A stretch of 64,000 nucleotides of DNA from Vicugna pacos (Eukaryota; Chordata; Mammalia; Artiodactyla; Camelidae): assembly GCF_048564905.1 (NCBI RefSeq), contig NC_132992.1, positions 32,226,501 through 32,290,500 on the forward strand. The letters run 5' to 3'. Of this stretch, positions 1-11,116 are shown one piece after another. The position numbers and the translations under genes were made by a program. The notes below the pieces were generated by a model that was given only the letters and a program-made list of their open reading frames with translations, did no database searches and was not told the DNA's origin. How positions within the stretch are numbered: position 1 is the first letter of the stretch; the number at the start of each line of letters is the position of its first letter.

Positions 1-278
1 AGTGGAACACAGTCCTCCATCTCTGACTGTCCTGGAGGAAGAGAACTGCACATTTCAGTGCAATTATACAGTGAGTCCCTTTAACAACTCAAGGTGGTAC
101 AAACAGGACGTGGAGAGAGGTCTTGTTTCCCTGATAATCATGACTTTCAGTGACAGTGACAGCAAGAAGTCGGACGGAAGGTACACAGCGACTCTGAATC
201 CAACTGCCAAGTACAGCTCCCTGCACATCACAGCTGCCCAGCTCAGCGAGCCAGCTGTCTGCGTCTGCGTGGTGGGCG
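1..278 (+). CDS. TRAV10: TRAV10-like V segment, V exon only (5' end outside window), probably non-functional
   Basis: T-cell receptor alpha variable domain, which would form the antigen-binding end of an alpha chain after RAG-mediated joining to a J segment. The window opens inside the V exon, so the leader is not visible. Visible landmarks are the first cysteine (FQCNYT), the conserved tryptophan (SRWYKQD) and FR3 (GRYTATLN, SSLHIT), which match the human TRAV10 group best. The end of FR3 is abnormal. The usual D-S-A-x-Y-x-C is replaced by EPAVCVC, so the aspartate and serine are changed and the conserved tyrosine has become an extra cysteine next to Cys104. The recombination signal is also altered (next entry). 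The reading frame is open, but I judge this an ORF-type or decaying gene. TRAV11-like origin is a less likely alternative. Confidence 0.8.
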
Positions 279-317
279 CAGCGTGCTCCGCGGGCACTGG
301 CAGCCAGTACCCAAACC
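279..317 (+). promoter_or_regulatory. Degenerate V-RSS of TRAV10-like gene
   Basis: Best register gives heptamer CAGCGTG (279-285), a 23-bp spacer and nonamer ACCCAAACC (309-317). The consensus heptamer is CACAGTG, so the third base of the critical CAC is changed. Recombination efficiency is expected to be poor. Confidence 0.7.
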
Positions 318-424
318 TGCGCCTGCAGGATGTCGAGGAGGCCCGGGAGGTGAAGCAGGAGCAGTTTTTAAATGTCGTCTGTGCTTCGCAAGTGAGCTAC
401 TACTTCTCTCTCAGACATGATTGA

Positions 425-1190
425 GTTTGAAATTGAGCCTAGATGTCTATTAGCATGGAGGGTCCTCACTCAGCACAGAAAGTTAACTGCTACACCCGGC
501 TGTTCTCAAGGGTAAAGCCATCATGTTGCTACTTGCCGCTGAAGTAGGTGATAATTTTGGTTGAAAGGGAGAGATTGGGTGTGTGTGGGGTCCAGCTACC
601 AGTAGAATGACTAAGCGGACAAGCAAAATGTTGATGAGGCTGATGACAATATTTGATAAGATTCCTTCCTCTAGATAGCTCTTTAGTCCTCATTTAATGG
701 CTATTCCAGTTCTCAGAAAATGTTCTGTGGGGAGAGATCTGCCTTATCAATATATCCACGTTCCACATCAAGGCAGCGTTCAGATGCTGCACCAACTTTT
801 TATATTGCTTTCCCCAGCTGCTCCTTTGGAGCGCATCACTGCTCAGACTGTAATGCCAGCATGATGGTGGCAGGCACAGTCACTCCAAGGCAGCTGGACT
901 GCTGTCCCAGTTTCTTCAAATATTAGTATTCCAGGAAAGAAGCTTCAGGGACAGACTGCCTACTTGCTGTGTATAGTCCTAGGTTACACAAATCAGTGTG
1001 ATGCTCCCTTTTGGAACAATGAGAGAAATTTAAATATGGTTTGAGAATTAGGTGAGATAAATATTTATCTGAAAGGCATCTATCAATTGAGAAAAACAGG
1101 AAGGATATATACTAAGGAATTAATAATGTTCAGGTCCAGGTGGCAGAAATGTGATTTTTTTTGTTCCTTTCCTTGTCTCTATTTCTAATT
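425..1190. other. Intergenic stretch, nothing recognised
   Basis: I see no V gene, RNA gene or confidently classifiable repeat. The short open frame at 720-926 has no recognisable similarity. Confidence 0.5.
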
Positions 1191-1194
1191 CTGT

Positions 1195-2085
1195 ATAGTT
1201 TGCAGTCTCTGCTTATAAAGTCAAAACAAAGATTACTTAAAAAGAAAACTTTGGGGACTTCTGGTTTCTCACTCTGCATGTAAGCAACTTTGAAACCACC
1301 ACCTGTCTTAGCAACAAGCAAAAACCAGAACAGATTCAAAAATCAACAACTCTCCTTGGATCCGGAGAGGGGAGGGCAAAGGACAAACTGCTGCCCCTAA
1401 GACTGGAGAGACAGACAGCGAGCCCAGAGGGCGGCAGCTCATCAGAGCAGAGACTCAGAGCAGGAGACGCAGCAGGAGCCGGTGCTGGAGCAGCACCACC
1501 CGGACGGTACTGGTGAGTCGCTGGGGGCTCAGTGTGGACAAGCCTGAGAGTGAAAAGCCACCACAGAGGGAAACACAGCGCTGTGAGCTTGACTCGCAGG
1601 ATTCCAACCAGGAGTCCGCAGTAAGTATTAGAGAAAAACCCCTGAAGCTTCTGGAGGATGGAGGATGGAGGGGGAGCTATACTGAAAAGACCCAGAACAC
1701 GGTCCTTAATGCGGCCTCCCCCAGGGAGGACGCTAGGTAACCACAACCCAGCCTGCTGGGGTTCTCACTGGAGCCTAACTGACCCCAGGGAAGCAAAACA
1801 CCCAACTCCAGCCAGCTCTAGCCGTCCTGTCCCTCCCATGGGGAGAGGAAGAAAGCAGATAACACTTGGGAAGTTCTCAGTCCAGGGGAAGAGGCTCAGT
1901 GAAAGACTGAGACCTGATCTCAGGACCGTGGAGCACTTGCCGCCCCCGCACCTCACCTCCACGTTACTAAAGGATTCCTCCAGCAGTTCCTTACCCTCAG
2001 CACATCGTGCCTGGCCGTCAGAAAAGAATCACAAGGCACCAAAAGGCAAAAAACCACAACTGTAAGAGCTTCATCCAGACCTCTA
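1195..2085 (+). mobile_element. L1 5'UTR-like fragment
   Basis: GC- and CpG-richer than its surroundings, with several short open frames on both strands and no gene-like protein. The last part, around 2010-2060, reads into the aaaaggcaaaaaac-type motif that ends many artiodactyl and other mammalian L1 5'UTRs just before ORF1. The family call rests on remembered similarity. No L1 ORF1 follows, so the piece is truncated. It could instead be a non-L1 CpG-rich repeat. Confidence 0.45.
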
Positions 2086-2316
2086 CTAAGTTTTCAGTGT
2101 GGGAATGTGGTCATTAGGTATAACCGCTTTTGCTCAGACAAGCATTGACGTTTGATGTAAAACATATGCACACACACACATCACCCTGTCCCCACACACA
2201 TTGACTCGGACAAGGTACTTGTCAAATTTTCAATTTAACTGAAGTGGCAGATTTTTACTTTCATCAGTTCACATAAGGGTCTATATTTGAATATTTCTTT
2301 GATCACTGTCTTGAGT

Positions 2317-2330
2317 CCACAAGATGGCAG
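2317..2330 (+). promoter_or_regulatory. CTCF-like motif upstream of TRAV12
   Basis: CCACAAGATGGCAG matches the CTCF core (CCACNAGRTGGCAG) and lies about 245 bp upstream of the TRAV12 start codon, pointing toward the downstream J/C side. Confidence 0.6.
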
Positions 2331-2349
2331 TGTCTTCTCAGGCACCCTG

Positions 2350-2411
2350 TGTGTGTGGGTGTGTGTGTTTGTGTGTGTGTGTTTGTGTGTGTGTGAGAGA
2401 GAGAGAGTGAG
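2350..2411. repeat. (GT)n/(GA)n microsatellite
   Basis: Runs of GT with interspersed TTTG, passing into GA repeats, between the CTCF-like motif and the TRAV12 leader exon. Confidence 0.9.
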
Positions 2412-2575
2412 CTAGAGAGGAGAGGAGGGGCTTGGTGGTGTAGCAGGACGGATGTTCCCATTGGTAGAACAGATGCTTTTTATGATTTCTAAAGCAGAAG
2501 AAGTAGAAGTGTCTGAGTTGGACCCATTTTTTTAGGGTCTAAAATTTGAATCCTTGGTGAACAGAGGAGGAGAGA

Positions 2576-3106
2576 ATGCTGAAATCCTCAAGAGGTTTCC
2601 TGGTGACCCTGTGGCTTCAGCTGACCTGTGAGTCTGGGGCGTTTCTATGAGAACATAAAGCACAGTGTTTGGAGTCATGAGCTTTTCTAGGCCCGTGGAT
2701 AGAAACATGAGTGTTTTTTTCCTTAAATAAGGGAGGGTAGAGGTGGGAGTCCTGTGGAAAGATAACTTAAATTCTGGAGATTAAATATCTTCTCTGACTG
2801 GCCATTCGCTGTCTCTCTGCACAGGGATGAGGAGCCAACAGAAGGGAGCGGCGCAGAGCCTGACTGTTCCAGAGGGAGCCACCGCCTCTCTCATCTGCTC
2901 TTACAGTGTCAGTGATCCTCAGAACTTCATGTGGTACAGACAGTATTCGGGGAGAGGCCCTGAGTGGTTGATGACCTTTTACCCCAATAATGACAAAAAA
3001 GAAGGAAGATTTACAGCGCAGGTCAATAAAACCAGCCGCTATGTCTCCCTGCTCATCAGAGACTCTCAGCCCAGCGACTCAGCCGCCTACCTCTGTGCAG
3101 AGAGCG
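2576..3106 (+). CDS. TRAV12: TRAV12-like T-cell receptor alpha V gene (leader and V exons)
   Basis: Two-exon V gene. Leader exon 2576-2627 encodes a signal peptide ([17 protein letters not shown]) and ends at a GTGAGT donor. The intron is 2628-2824 and the V exon 2825-3106. The start is the only ATG giving a hydrophobic leader in frame with the donor. The V domain shows Cys23 (LICSYS), Trp41 (FMWYRQ), the FR3 run [24 protein letters not shown] and AYLCAES at the end, all typical of human TRAV12. The N-terminal strand reads [12 protein letters not shown] and is about three residues shorter than remembered human TRAV12 sequences, so strand A may be slightly altered. Frame is intact and splice sites look good. 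The RSS heptamer is CACAGCG. I expect it is expressed and possibly functional, and membership of TRAV12 is well supported. Confidence 0.88.
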
Positions 3107-3145
3107 CACAGCGCTCCCCCGGCACCTGCGGCCCGTGCGCAAACC
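3107..3145 (+). promoter_or_regulatory. V-RSS of TRAV12
   Basis: Heptamer CACAGCG (3107-3113), 23-bp spacer, nonamer GCGCAAACC (3137-3145). The essential CAC is kept. The sixth heptamer base and the first bases of the nonamer deviate from consensus. Confidence 0.88.
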
Positions 3146-3629
3146 TGCTGGGGCCCCGCAGTGCCTGATGCAGAGCTTAGGCTGCAGGCAGAGAAGTTCT
3201 CTCTGTTTCCTCAGTGCAAATGGGAACTAAGTGTAATAGTATGGGAGGTTAAATTGACTAGGGAAGTATTCTCATAGTTCAGAAAATTATGGACCCTGAA
3301 GGGAAATTAAAGACACAATATTGGTCCAAATGACAGTTTGAAATATTTTCCAGTCTTCCCTTTGTATTCTAGTTTTATACACAATTTTACTCAGTGGGAT
3401 TGGTTTTATGATGCTGTTATATGTGACCAAATACTTTAATATGGTAACTCTGAGTCCAGGAAAAAGTTTGTGGCCTGATGGAATTATGGCCTCATAATAG
3501 GTATAAAATTGAATTACAGGCGAAAAAACTAAAAGTCACGTTTGTGTTAAAGCTAAAGTTACGGTCTGTTAGACTTGACATTGTTTATGTCATCCAAATA
3601 GTGGGAAAGCTTGGCAATGAGGAATTAAG

Positions 3630-3750
3630 TTTTTTTAAACATTTTTTATTGATTTATAATAATTTTACAATGTGTCAAAGTGCAGTGTAGAGCACAATTT
3701 TTCAGTTATACATGAACATATATATACTCATTGTCACATTTTTTTCTCTG
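3630..3750 (-). mobile_element. L1 3'-end fragment, antisense
   Basis: Starts with a T-rich run (reverse of a poly-A tail), then resembles the artiodactyl L1 3' end (acaatgtgtca, gtgtagagcaca, cagttatacatgaac). It is similar to the stretch at 46.1 kb in this window. Confidence 0.55.
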
Positions 3751-3974
3751 TGAGCTACCATAAGAGAAGATTTAAGATTTTTATTCATTTTTGTTCACAT
3801 AGTCATTGACTAAAAGGATGCAATCTAATCAGAATTTGCCTCAGATTCTCATTCTACAGACTTATGACTACAAAAATATTTCCAAATCATAGAAAAAATA
3901 TTTGAAAGGCAATGAGACAGAACATGAAGTTTTGCTGGAATCAAGATACTCAAATTCTAGTTCCATTTTTCTGG

Positions 3975-4135
3975 TGCGCCTTCTGGCAGCCATGACACAC
4001 TGGGAAGAGCCTGGTTTGTGGTGCTGGCTTGAGTCTCTTCATGTTTTTAATGAGACATTTAATTTTAGGCTGTACTACTTTACACATTTCAGGATTGGTT
4101 GAGGATTAAATGAGGTAGCATGTAGTCTTAGGTTG
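3975..4135 (+). repeat. MIR-like SINE fragment, weak
   Basis: The stretch around 4095-4130 (gaggattaaatgaggtagca) resembles the MIR core/3' region. Heavily diverged. Confidence 0.35.
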
Positions 4136-5707
4136 AGTTCCTTAAAAGTAAATCCTAGATTGGGGTTCCCTGTGCCCATCGTTTTCTGAGAAAAGCAGGT
4201 TAGGATGAAAAGCAAAAGACTAAGAATGAATGTGGCCCTTCTGGGCTCTTGGTGCAGCCTGACCTCATGGGGTGATGTGGACGTGAGATGCACCCAGAAC
4301 TGACGCCTCCCATCTTGAGTCATGGCGGCCAGGCAGCTGACTCCTGTGCTCCAGGACAAGGCCGCCATTGGAACAGGCCACAGCCTAGCAGAGAATGGGG
4401 ACTTTTATTGGCATCGATCAGTTTTCTGGGAAAGAGGGCAACTGTGAGCCAAGAGTAGCCAGGACTCGCTGCGGCTGGGGACCGGGTGCACTGCCTGGAA
4501 AGGGGCTCTAGTGTATCCCCCTAGTGTCTACTGCTCACATGGACCTCCCTTGTCACATGGTCTGTGTTCAATAAATGATAGGCACTGTCATTATTATATT
4601 TAAATTTTTAATTTCTTTTTACATTTAATGATGTTTATAAAGTTAGTCTTACCAATCTGGAAGAATTGAAATAATGTAGGGTAAAGCACTTAACAGAAAA
4701 AAAATCTACATACATATAAAGAATTACTACTCTAAGCCAACACTCAAGAGTTTTTGAGAGTAGGAACCAAGGAACCAGTATACTATGCTCTTTGTTCCTT
4801 TGGTCAGCCTCATAAGAAGCTACATTCCCACACTGGACCATAGAGCGTGACATTCTGCCATCACTTTGGGTCCAGCTATAAATGACTCTGATGATTCATA
4901 GTTGATGGCTGTGGGCTTCCATGTATGGAAAGAGATACCATCTATACTTATAAATCACCAATATTACTTTGTTCTTGGTTTATATTTAAGAATGACGGAC
5001 GGGTAGCAGGATAGACCCCTTATGTCATTGTGTCCATGTCCTCCACAAGAGTGCTGCCTGAATGGAATGTCTGGCCAGCAGCTGGGCACGTGGACCCACC
5101 ATGTTAATCGGCAGGCTTCTTATAAAGATGAATGAGCAGGGAGCTGGTTATTAAGTTGTTCCTCCCCTTCCACTGCACCTAATACCAGTTTGAACACAGC
5201 TTCACTTTGTCAACTGCTCACAGGAAAAGCTCCAGCATCCCAGGTGTCTCACTTCAACTTCAGTGGAGGCTAAGTACCCGGGTGGAGGCTGCCCCACCAT
5301 GCTTCCCCCACGTTAGCTCAGCAGCAGGATGGAGAGCACAGAGGGAGGTTGGTGTAGCTGTCCCCCATCATATCCTACCTTCAGTTTGTCCCTGTGTTCT
5401 GTCCCCCCTGCCCTCCCTCACACCCAGTCTCTTTCTCAGTCCAGAACCTCTACAGGGTCCTAAGCAGTAAGTTTCCTTCCGCGTTTCCAACGAAATCCTT
5501 TCAAAGCTCATTCTGGGCTGTGCTTTCTCCCTCTCTGTCTCACTCATCAGGATGCTCACATCTGCTTTCTGTCTGATGGGAATGGTTGGTATCTTTCATA
5601 TTTTTATTATTTTCATGTTATGGATTTACGTTCATCCTGTTTATACTTGTAAGTTTGATCTCAGTGGGAAGATTGGAGAGAAGGGAGGAGGTCCATATGC
5701 TTCATCA

Positions 5708-5880
5708 GATTTTTTTTTTTTGAGCACAGTGTGTTTTTTATGTAAATACATTTAACGTGTAACATTGTATAAATTTAAGGTGTACAACATGTTAACTTGA
5801 TACCTTTATATATTGTAATAGGATTGTTATTGTGGCGATAATTAGCACCTCTATTCCATTACATAAAGTGATCAGATATT
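5708..5880 (-). mobile_element. L1 3'UTR-like fragment, antisense
   Basis: A run of T is followed by sequence typical of mammalian L1M 3' regions (aatttaaggtgtacaac, gttaacttgatac). Confidence 0.45.
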
Positions 5881-7150
5881 GTGAACCAGAAGCACACCCG
5901 GCAACATTTAAATTTCAAAGTGACTATATGATTTGGTCTCAGATGTGAAAGAAAATCTATCAGCAGGGTCAAGAAGTAAATCAGAAGCCCAAGGGAGAAC
6001 CAGTTTCAAGCTGCAACAAGTGAACAGAGTACTCAGAAAGGAGGACATTGTTCTGATCTTTTGAAAAGGACCCCAGCTGGCCAGATCCTCACCTCACCTG
6101 AGATTTCTCTTCTTAGTTACTTCAATTTTGGGTTTCAGCAGTCTCTGTGCTAAAGGAAATTGAGTAGGAAAGTCTTTCCCCTTGGGAGTTTCATCGTACT
6201 GCTAGACTGCAGAGTGCATTTCCCGTGTCTGACAGGCCGTCTCCCACCTGCACGAGGTGCTGCTTGCTTGGCCACGTGGATTGTCACTGTCACTCTACCC
6301 CCGCGTCCCCGGTCCCCTGCAGGAGCTCCTCTCACTTCCGGTTTGCTGCCTGCACTCCTGCCGGCTCTACTGAGTTCACAGGGACTTACTTTTCTTTTTC
6401 TCAATTCTGTCCAGAATCACTTCTTTATATGCCATATTTTCCTTGCCTTCATAATTCTGCTCGGATTTCTCTGCAGATGCTTCTCTATTGACATTCTTCT
6501 TAGTGTAAGGTCCCCTTAACGTGGCATAATTTATCAGTCTATTCTGACGATTGGCGATTGGAACAGGACTTTCACTGTCTCCACTTATGTGGTGCCTAAG
6601 TTATTTTCTCATAGCTTTAATAAATATCCAAGTTGTCCACCTGAAACCAACGAGTCTTCTTCACACTTTCTGCTGGACAAAGAAAACTGTTGCTTTTATT
6701 ACGTTGCATTGACTAAATAACTAATGTCACGTGTTCTAGGCTGATTTTAAGTCTCTGATCCAATTTAGTTTTTCCCTGTTAGCACCAAGTAAGGAGATAA
6801 TCTCTATCCCCTCTCTGATGCGCACACAAGGGCAGATGAAGCTCAGCTCATCTGAGGCCATTGATCTTATCCTTTCTGTCTGATGAACGGTTTAAAAAAG
6901 TAAAAGTCTCTCAAGGAAATTCCAAAGTCTAGAATATTGTTTTCTGTGACTCATTTCTCAGGGAAGTAAATTACTCTTCTATTTTTACATCACACCCATT
7001 TCTCATTCATGTTAGTATTAATACAGCCTACTACAGAAGATGACATCATCACAGATTGGGGAAGGAAGGAATACGTTTTGCTGATTTTGATGCTCATGTC
7101 TCAGAAACGAAAAGGACTCAGCTCCCACGGATCGCTGGTTCTGCCTCTGG

Positions 7151-7164
7151 CCTCCAGAGGGCGC
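7151..7164 (+). promoter_or_regulatory. CTCF-like motif upstream of TRAV16
   Basis: CCTCCAGAGGGCGC, forward orientation, about 300 bp upstream of the TRAV16 start codon. A CRE-like TGACATCA lies at 7041-7048, a further 100 bp upstream. Confidence 0.55.
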
Positions 7165-7462
7165 CGCTGCACAAATGAGACGTTTGTTTTTGTTGTAGCT
7201 GGTTGCCATCCACTGAGCCCCTCCTCCCGCAGCTGGTTGATGCGTCCTACTGATGTCTGTGTAAATCGGAAACTGAGACGAGAATAAGAGGCCAGAAAGA
7301 ATCCAAACTCATTAAGAGAAAGGCTCTAACAGTTCTTGAGCCTTGTTAAAGCAAGGGCCTTGTGCAGCCCAACCTCGCCACGCCTCCTGCAGCTCCGAAG
7401 GCTCGGTGACCTCGGCGCTGTCTCCCCTGCTCCGTAGCCTGTAGCGTTTCCAGCGCTCAGCC

Positions 7463-7920
7463 ATGCTCCTGCTGCTCATTCCAGTGCTTGAGATGGGTTT
7501 TGCCCTGAGTAAGTAATACCCCAATCCATTTCTACTGTCACAAAAGTGGCCGTGTCCTAATTGGAATCTGAATAGGGACCCCTTTTCTTCCTAGCCAAGC
7601 CTGCACTGTTTTCACTTACGCAGCATTGATGTTTCAGGAGGAGCTGGAGCGCAGTCAGTGACCCAGCCTGAGGACCACGTCTCTGTCTTTGCAAGGGCCC
7701 CCGTGCAGGTGAAGTGCAACTACTCAACTTCTGGGAGTCCTGTGCTTTTCTGGTATGTCCAGTACCCCAAACAAAGCCTCCAGTTACTCCTGAAACACAT
7801 CTCAAAAGAGAGCGTCAAAGGTTTCACGGCTGACCTCAACACGGGTGAGACATCCTTCCATCTGAAGAAACCGTCAGCTCAGGAGGAAGACTCAGCCATG
7901 TACTACTGTGCTCTGAGTGA
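7463..7920 (+). CDS. TRAV16: TRAV16-like T-cell receptor alpha V gene
   Basis: Leader exon 7463-7508 ([15 protein letters not shown]) ends at GTAAGT. The intron is short (7509-7637) and the V exon runs 7638-7920. The mature start [11 protein letters not shown] follows the predicted signal cleavage. Conserved residues are all present: Cys23 in VKCNYS, Trp41 in LFWYVQY, the [28 protein letters not shown] run and CALS. FR3 is close to human TRAV16. An N-glycosylation sequon lies at NYS in CDR1. Open frame, good splice sites, intact RSS and an upstream CTCF-like motif make this a likely functional gene. It sits between TRAV12 and the TRAV18 cluster, as expected from human order apart from an absent TRAV17. 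Confidence 0.92.
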
Positions 7921-7959
7921 CACAGTAACTGGTTTTACAAAGGAAGCCGAACACAAACC
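7921..7959 (+). promoter_or_regulatory. V-RSS of TRAV16
   Basis: Heptamer CACAGTA (7921-7927), 23-bp spacer, nonamer ACACAAACC (7951-7959). Near consensus. Confidence 0.93.
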
Positions 7960-8000
7960 CCTTGTGATTCAGAGGAAATATTTCTAAGTTCCCTCTTTGG

Positions 8001-8014
8001 CCACACGGGGGCGC
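8001..8014 (+). promoter_or_regulatory. CTCF-like motif downstream of TRAV16
   Basis: CCACACGGGGGCGC, forward orientation, about 40 bp beyond the TRAV16 nonamer. The V relic near 47.8 kb has the same kind of motif in the same place, so it belongs to the ancestral gene unit. Confidence 0.55.
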
Positions 8015-8019
8015 TCTTT

Positions 8020-10175
8020 CCCTAGAGACTGACGCTGAGTTTGCCTCTCAGGGACAACACCATCAGGTGCCAAAGTTGGCTGTAGATTAACCTCAAAAAT
8101 TTGTTCAAGGAAATTGTCATTACCTACTCTGCCCAAGTTAATTTTTAAAATAGTAAGTGTATTTATTCTATATATTAGCACCGGGAAAAGTACTTTTGAA
8201 ATAAAACTATAAACCAGCATAACATTTTTTTTCTTGTCCCCGGGAAACCCCCCAGTTTGAGTGGCGCAGTCCCACGTCTCCGGCTCGTCCCCCCCCCCCC
8301 CGTGCTCATCGCCACGTACTGAAGCGCAGCTCCTAAGTGTAGGACGGAGCTTCCTGACACATGGTTACTGACCCTTCTGCAGCTAATGCCTTTCCTCTCA
8401 CGCGCTTCATGGACTCATTCTATCCAAGTCAGGGTCCAATCAGAAGAAAACACACAGCAACATGAACAGGGAAAGTTTAAAGAATTATCAGCTAATAGCA
8501 AGACATAAATTACTTACGGGTAAAAAGAACTCTGAGGAACATAGGAATAGCAATCTGCAGGGGCCGCTCTTGTCGCCAGGATTAAGCCGGAGTTTGGAGG
8601 AAAGCGACGCACTGTGATACGTGTCCCTTTCTCCTACCGAGGCGGTGACTCAGGCGTCACTGCGGAGTGTGTGGCTGTCGCCTGCTGGATGCGGAAGCTT
8701 GCTGAGCTGCCAGAGGAAATGGCTGGCGAGCAGGAGAACACCTCCCAGGGTTCCCACACCATTGACAGGAAGCCGGCAAAGGAGTGCTGCTCAGCTCGCC
8801 TGGGTGCTCATGCAACGTGCCGGGAGACCACCTGGGGGGCTGTCACTGCACGTTGCTAGAGGTGAGCATCACCGTGTTCCACAGGCTGGCCACGCACTGC
8901 AGGGACAAGAAGTGGGAAGCACGCCAGGACCTGGAAGAGAAGCTGCGTCTTCCTGCATCGTCCTCCCTGTCCCCTCTGCTGACAGCTTAACACCGTGCCG
9001 GCTGGCAACGGAGAAGTGTCTACAGGGCCCTAGTCCGGAATCACCCTCCAGATGCCTGGGTGACATACCTACTGGTGTGACTCAGAATGAAAGTCAATAA
9101 ATTTGATGAATGGCGCACCCCATTCTTCTGCTTACTGATCTGTTGCACACACCCCTCCACACACATGTGACCTTCCAGACAACAGTGAAAGGAGCCTATA
9201 TGTCTATCTAACAAGCTAAAGCCTTCCTTTGAACAAGTGAAGAAGTTCTCATCCTCTGTCCACAATGAGAACACCTGTAGTCCCAGCAGTCACTATGGGT
9301 CACTGGTTGTGTTAATCATTTCTAAAACTCAGAGGAAATTCCACCGAAAATACTGTTATATACAGACTAAGTTGTAAAGGTAATCTCTGACAATGTGTAT
9401 ATAAAATAATTATGGTGAGAAAAAGAAGAAGAAAATGGCAGTACATACAAGGGAACACACACATATAAAGAGCAAAAGGAAAACACAGAAAGCTACTGAG
9501 TCCCTTGATTCTGGATTTGGTCGTGATGCTGCAATTGACATAAATAGCTTCTTCTTTTATGACGTGTTTTATATTTCCCTGTCCTCAGCCATAAGCGCAG
9601 GGGTTTGGGTTACATACCTAGTGGTGCAACTGAAATCTTCATCCCCAAAGGATCTGAGTACTCAATAATCTTGCCTTGTTATTCGTCGTTGTAATTTCCA
9701 TTAACCTTCAGGACCAGGCCTGGAAGTGCCAAGAGCTCCCTTACAAGACCTCCTGGGTTCCAGACATAACCTTCTTTGTCCCTGTTATGTAGCAGCAACC
9801 CAGTTCCTCCTTGGTAATTGCTGTCAGTCACTCCAGCCAGTAGTGTAACCTCTTTTTCTTTTTTTCAGTTGCAAGACATACGTAACCCAAATGGTGACAT
9901 GGCAGTCTCATCTCCCAACGGAATGAAGCCGTTGTTGTGCCCCCTGGTGAAAGCATTCCTCACTGTAGAGAAGAGGACCTCCAGACCAGCGCAGCTCGGA
10001 GTTCCAAGCACTGGAAACGAAAATCCTGCTAGTGGGTTACTGGTAACAATAGCGAGATGACCCGCACCCAGGGCCACTTCCTTGATGGCTGGACTCACAA
10101 ATTCTGGTCATTGGGGGAGAAAACGCCATGTAATAGTCCCTGCTGTGAAGCACACACTGCGCCTTGTAAGACGGA
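8020..10175. other. Intergenic region between TRAV16 and TRAV18 unit A
   Basis: No V gene. A poly-C run lies at about 8290-8303. Sequence at 8410-9060 has the look of an old interspersed repeat, but I cannot name it. Sequence at about 9690-10170 is listed separately. Confidence 0.45.
9690..10170 (-). mobile_element. Possible endogenous retroviral internal fossil, family unassigned
   Basis: On the - strand a 77-residue open frame (9865-10098) and its surroundings resemble old retroviral internal sequence. It is absent from TRAV18 units B and C, so it marks the left edge of the duplicated unit. Broken; family and age not determined. Low confidence. Confidence 0.22.
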
Positions 10176-10432
10176 CTCTCATGGGATCCACGGAGACACG
10201 TGAAAGGAAGAGTCCCCAGGCTATTCCCCTTGAAGCTGTGTCGGGGATTGCTGGGGAAGCTACAGATACCTGTACCACACCTTGTGATGGAAGTAATAAC
10301 TGAATATTTCTCCAAGCATACTTGTGTTTAGGGTTCTTACCTCTGAGTCCTGTCTCATCCCCCTTTATCATCTCTCCAGCTATTATGAGGAGGAGGAGGT
10401 CAGACCTGGCTGTGGTGCAGTTTGTCGGAGGG

Positions 10433-10446
10433 CCACCAGAGGGCGG
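10433..10446 (+). promoter_or_regulatory. CTCF-like motif upstream of TRAV18 copy A
   Basis: CCACCAGAGGGCGG, forward, ending 200 bp before the start codon. The same motif at the same distance is found in copies B and C. Confidence 0.65.
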
Positions 10447-10645
10447 GCTTCCGTCAGACGGGGTTCATGTTTGCCTTCAGGCGCTGGTTTGACTTGCCTG
10501 CCTCTGCGGCCACAAGACACATGACTTGCTGTGCAGAGAGGGGCTCTTGGTTCCTGAGTGAGGAGTTTCTGTAACATCCAGCTGGAGACTAGAGCTATTA
10601 GATTTGCTGTATTCCAGGGAGCAAGGACCATTTTCCACTTCAAAC

Positions 10646-11116
10646 ATGCTTTGTGCCTCTCACCTACTTCTTGTGATCTTATTATACAGTAAGTGACGCC
10701 TTACCCTGAGTGCTAATACTTTTTTTATTTTCCTATAATCCTAGTTAACTTTTAGTTTTCTTGTCTGCCTCAAAACCCTCCTCCTGTGCATTTCCAACAT
10801 AACAAGGTGATTCTCTTTTAGGGGGAACCAGTGGAGACTCAGTGACCCAGACTGAAGTCCCAGTCACTCTCTCAGAGCAGGAGCTTTTGATGCTGAACTG
10901 CACTTACCAGACCACTGATTCAGATGTCTACCTGTTCTGGTATGTGCAGTACGTCAACAAAGCTCCTCAACTCCTCCTGAAGGGCTCAACTGCAAACCCG
11001 AGGCCTGAGCATCAAGGTTTTCAGGCCACTCTTGATAAGAGTAGCAGGACCTTCCACCTGCAGAAACCGTCCGTGCAGACGTCAGACTCGGCCGTGTACT
11101 ACTGTGCTCTGGGAGA
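10646..11116 (+). CDS. TRAV18: TRAV18-like V gene, copy A (mosaic)
   Basis: Leader exon 10646-10688 (MLCASHLLLVILLY, one codon shorter than copies B and C) ends at GTAAGT. Intron 10689-10821, V exon 10822-11116. The mature end GDSVTQTEVPVTL matches human TRAV18 (GDSVTQTEGPVTL), as does FR2 LFWYVQYVNKAPQLLLK. Cys23 (MLNCTY), Trp41 (LFWYVQ) and the terminal SDSAVYYCALGD are all present. The first part of the exon shares diagnostic bases with copy C. From CDR2 onward it is almost identical to copy B, so the switch lies near 10955-11000. Intact frame, good splice sites and near-consensus RSS make it likely functional. Mouse TRAV6-like naming is an alternative for the same lineage. Confidence 0.92.

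Larger units (their letters stand above)
3170..7010. other. Intergenic region between TRAV12 and TRAV16
   Basis: No V gene seen. Contains an L1 3'-end-like stretch near 3630-3750, a weak MIR-like stretch near 3975-4135 and another L1-like piece near 5710-5880, itemised below. The remainder is unclassified. Confidence 0.5.

Noticed and set aside
1336-2065. Overlapping 70-136 codon open frames in the GC-rich block
   Set aside because: Both strands and several frames are open because of base composition; better explained as an L1 5'UTR-like repeat.
5718-5727. Isolated heptamer-like CACAGTG within gagcacagtg
   Set aside because: No nonamer 23 or 12 bp away and no V or J coding sequence beside it; it lies in an L1-like piece.
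7041-7048. TGACATCA as a proven CRE/decamer of TRAV16
   Set aside because: One octamer about 420 bp upstream with no counterpart at the other V genes here; a similar TGACATCA near 48143 is not near a V start. Kept only as a remark.
8284-8304. Poly-C run as a regulatory element
   Set aside because: Simple homopolymer with no conserved context; possibly a sequencing-sensitive spot.
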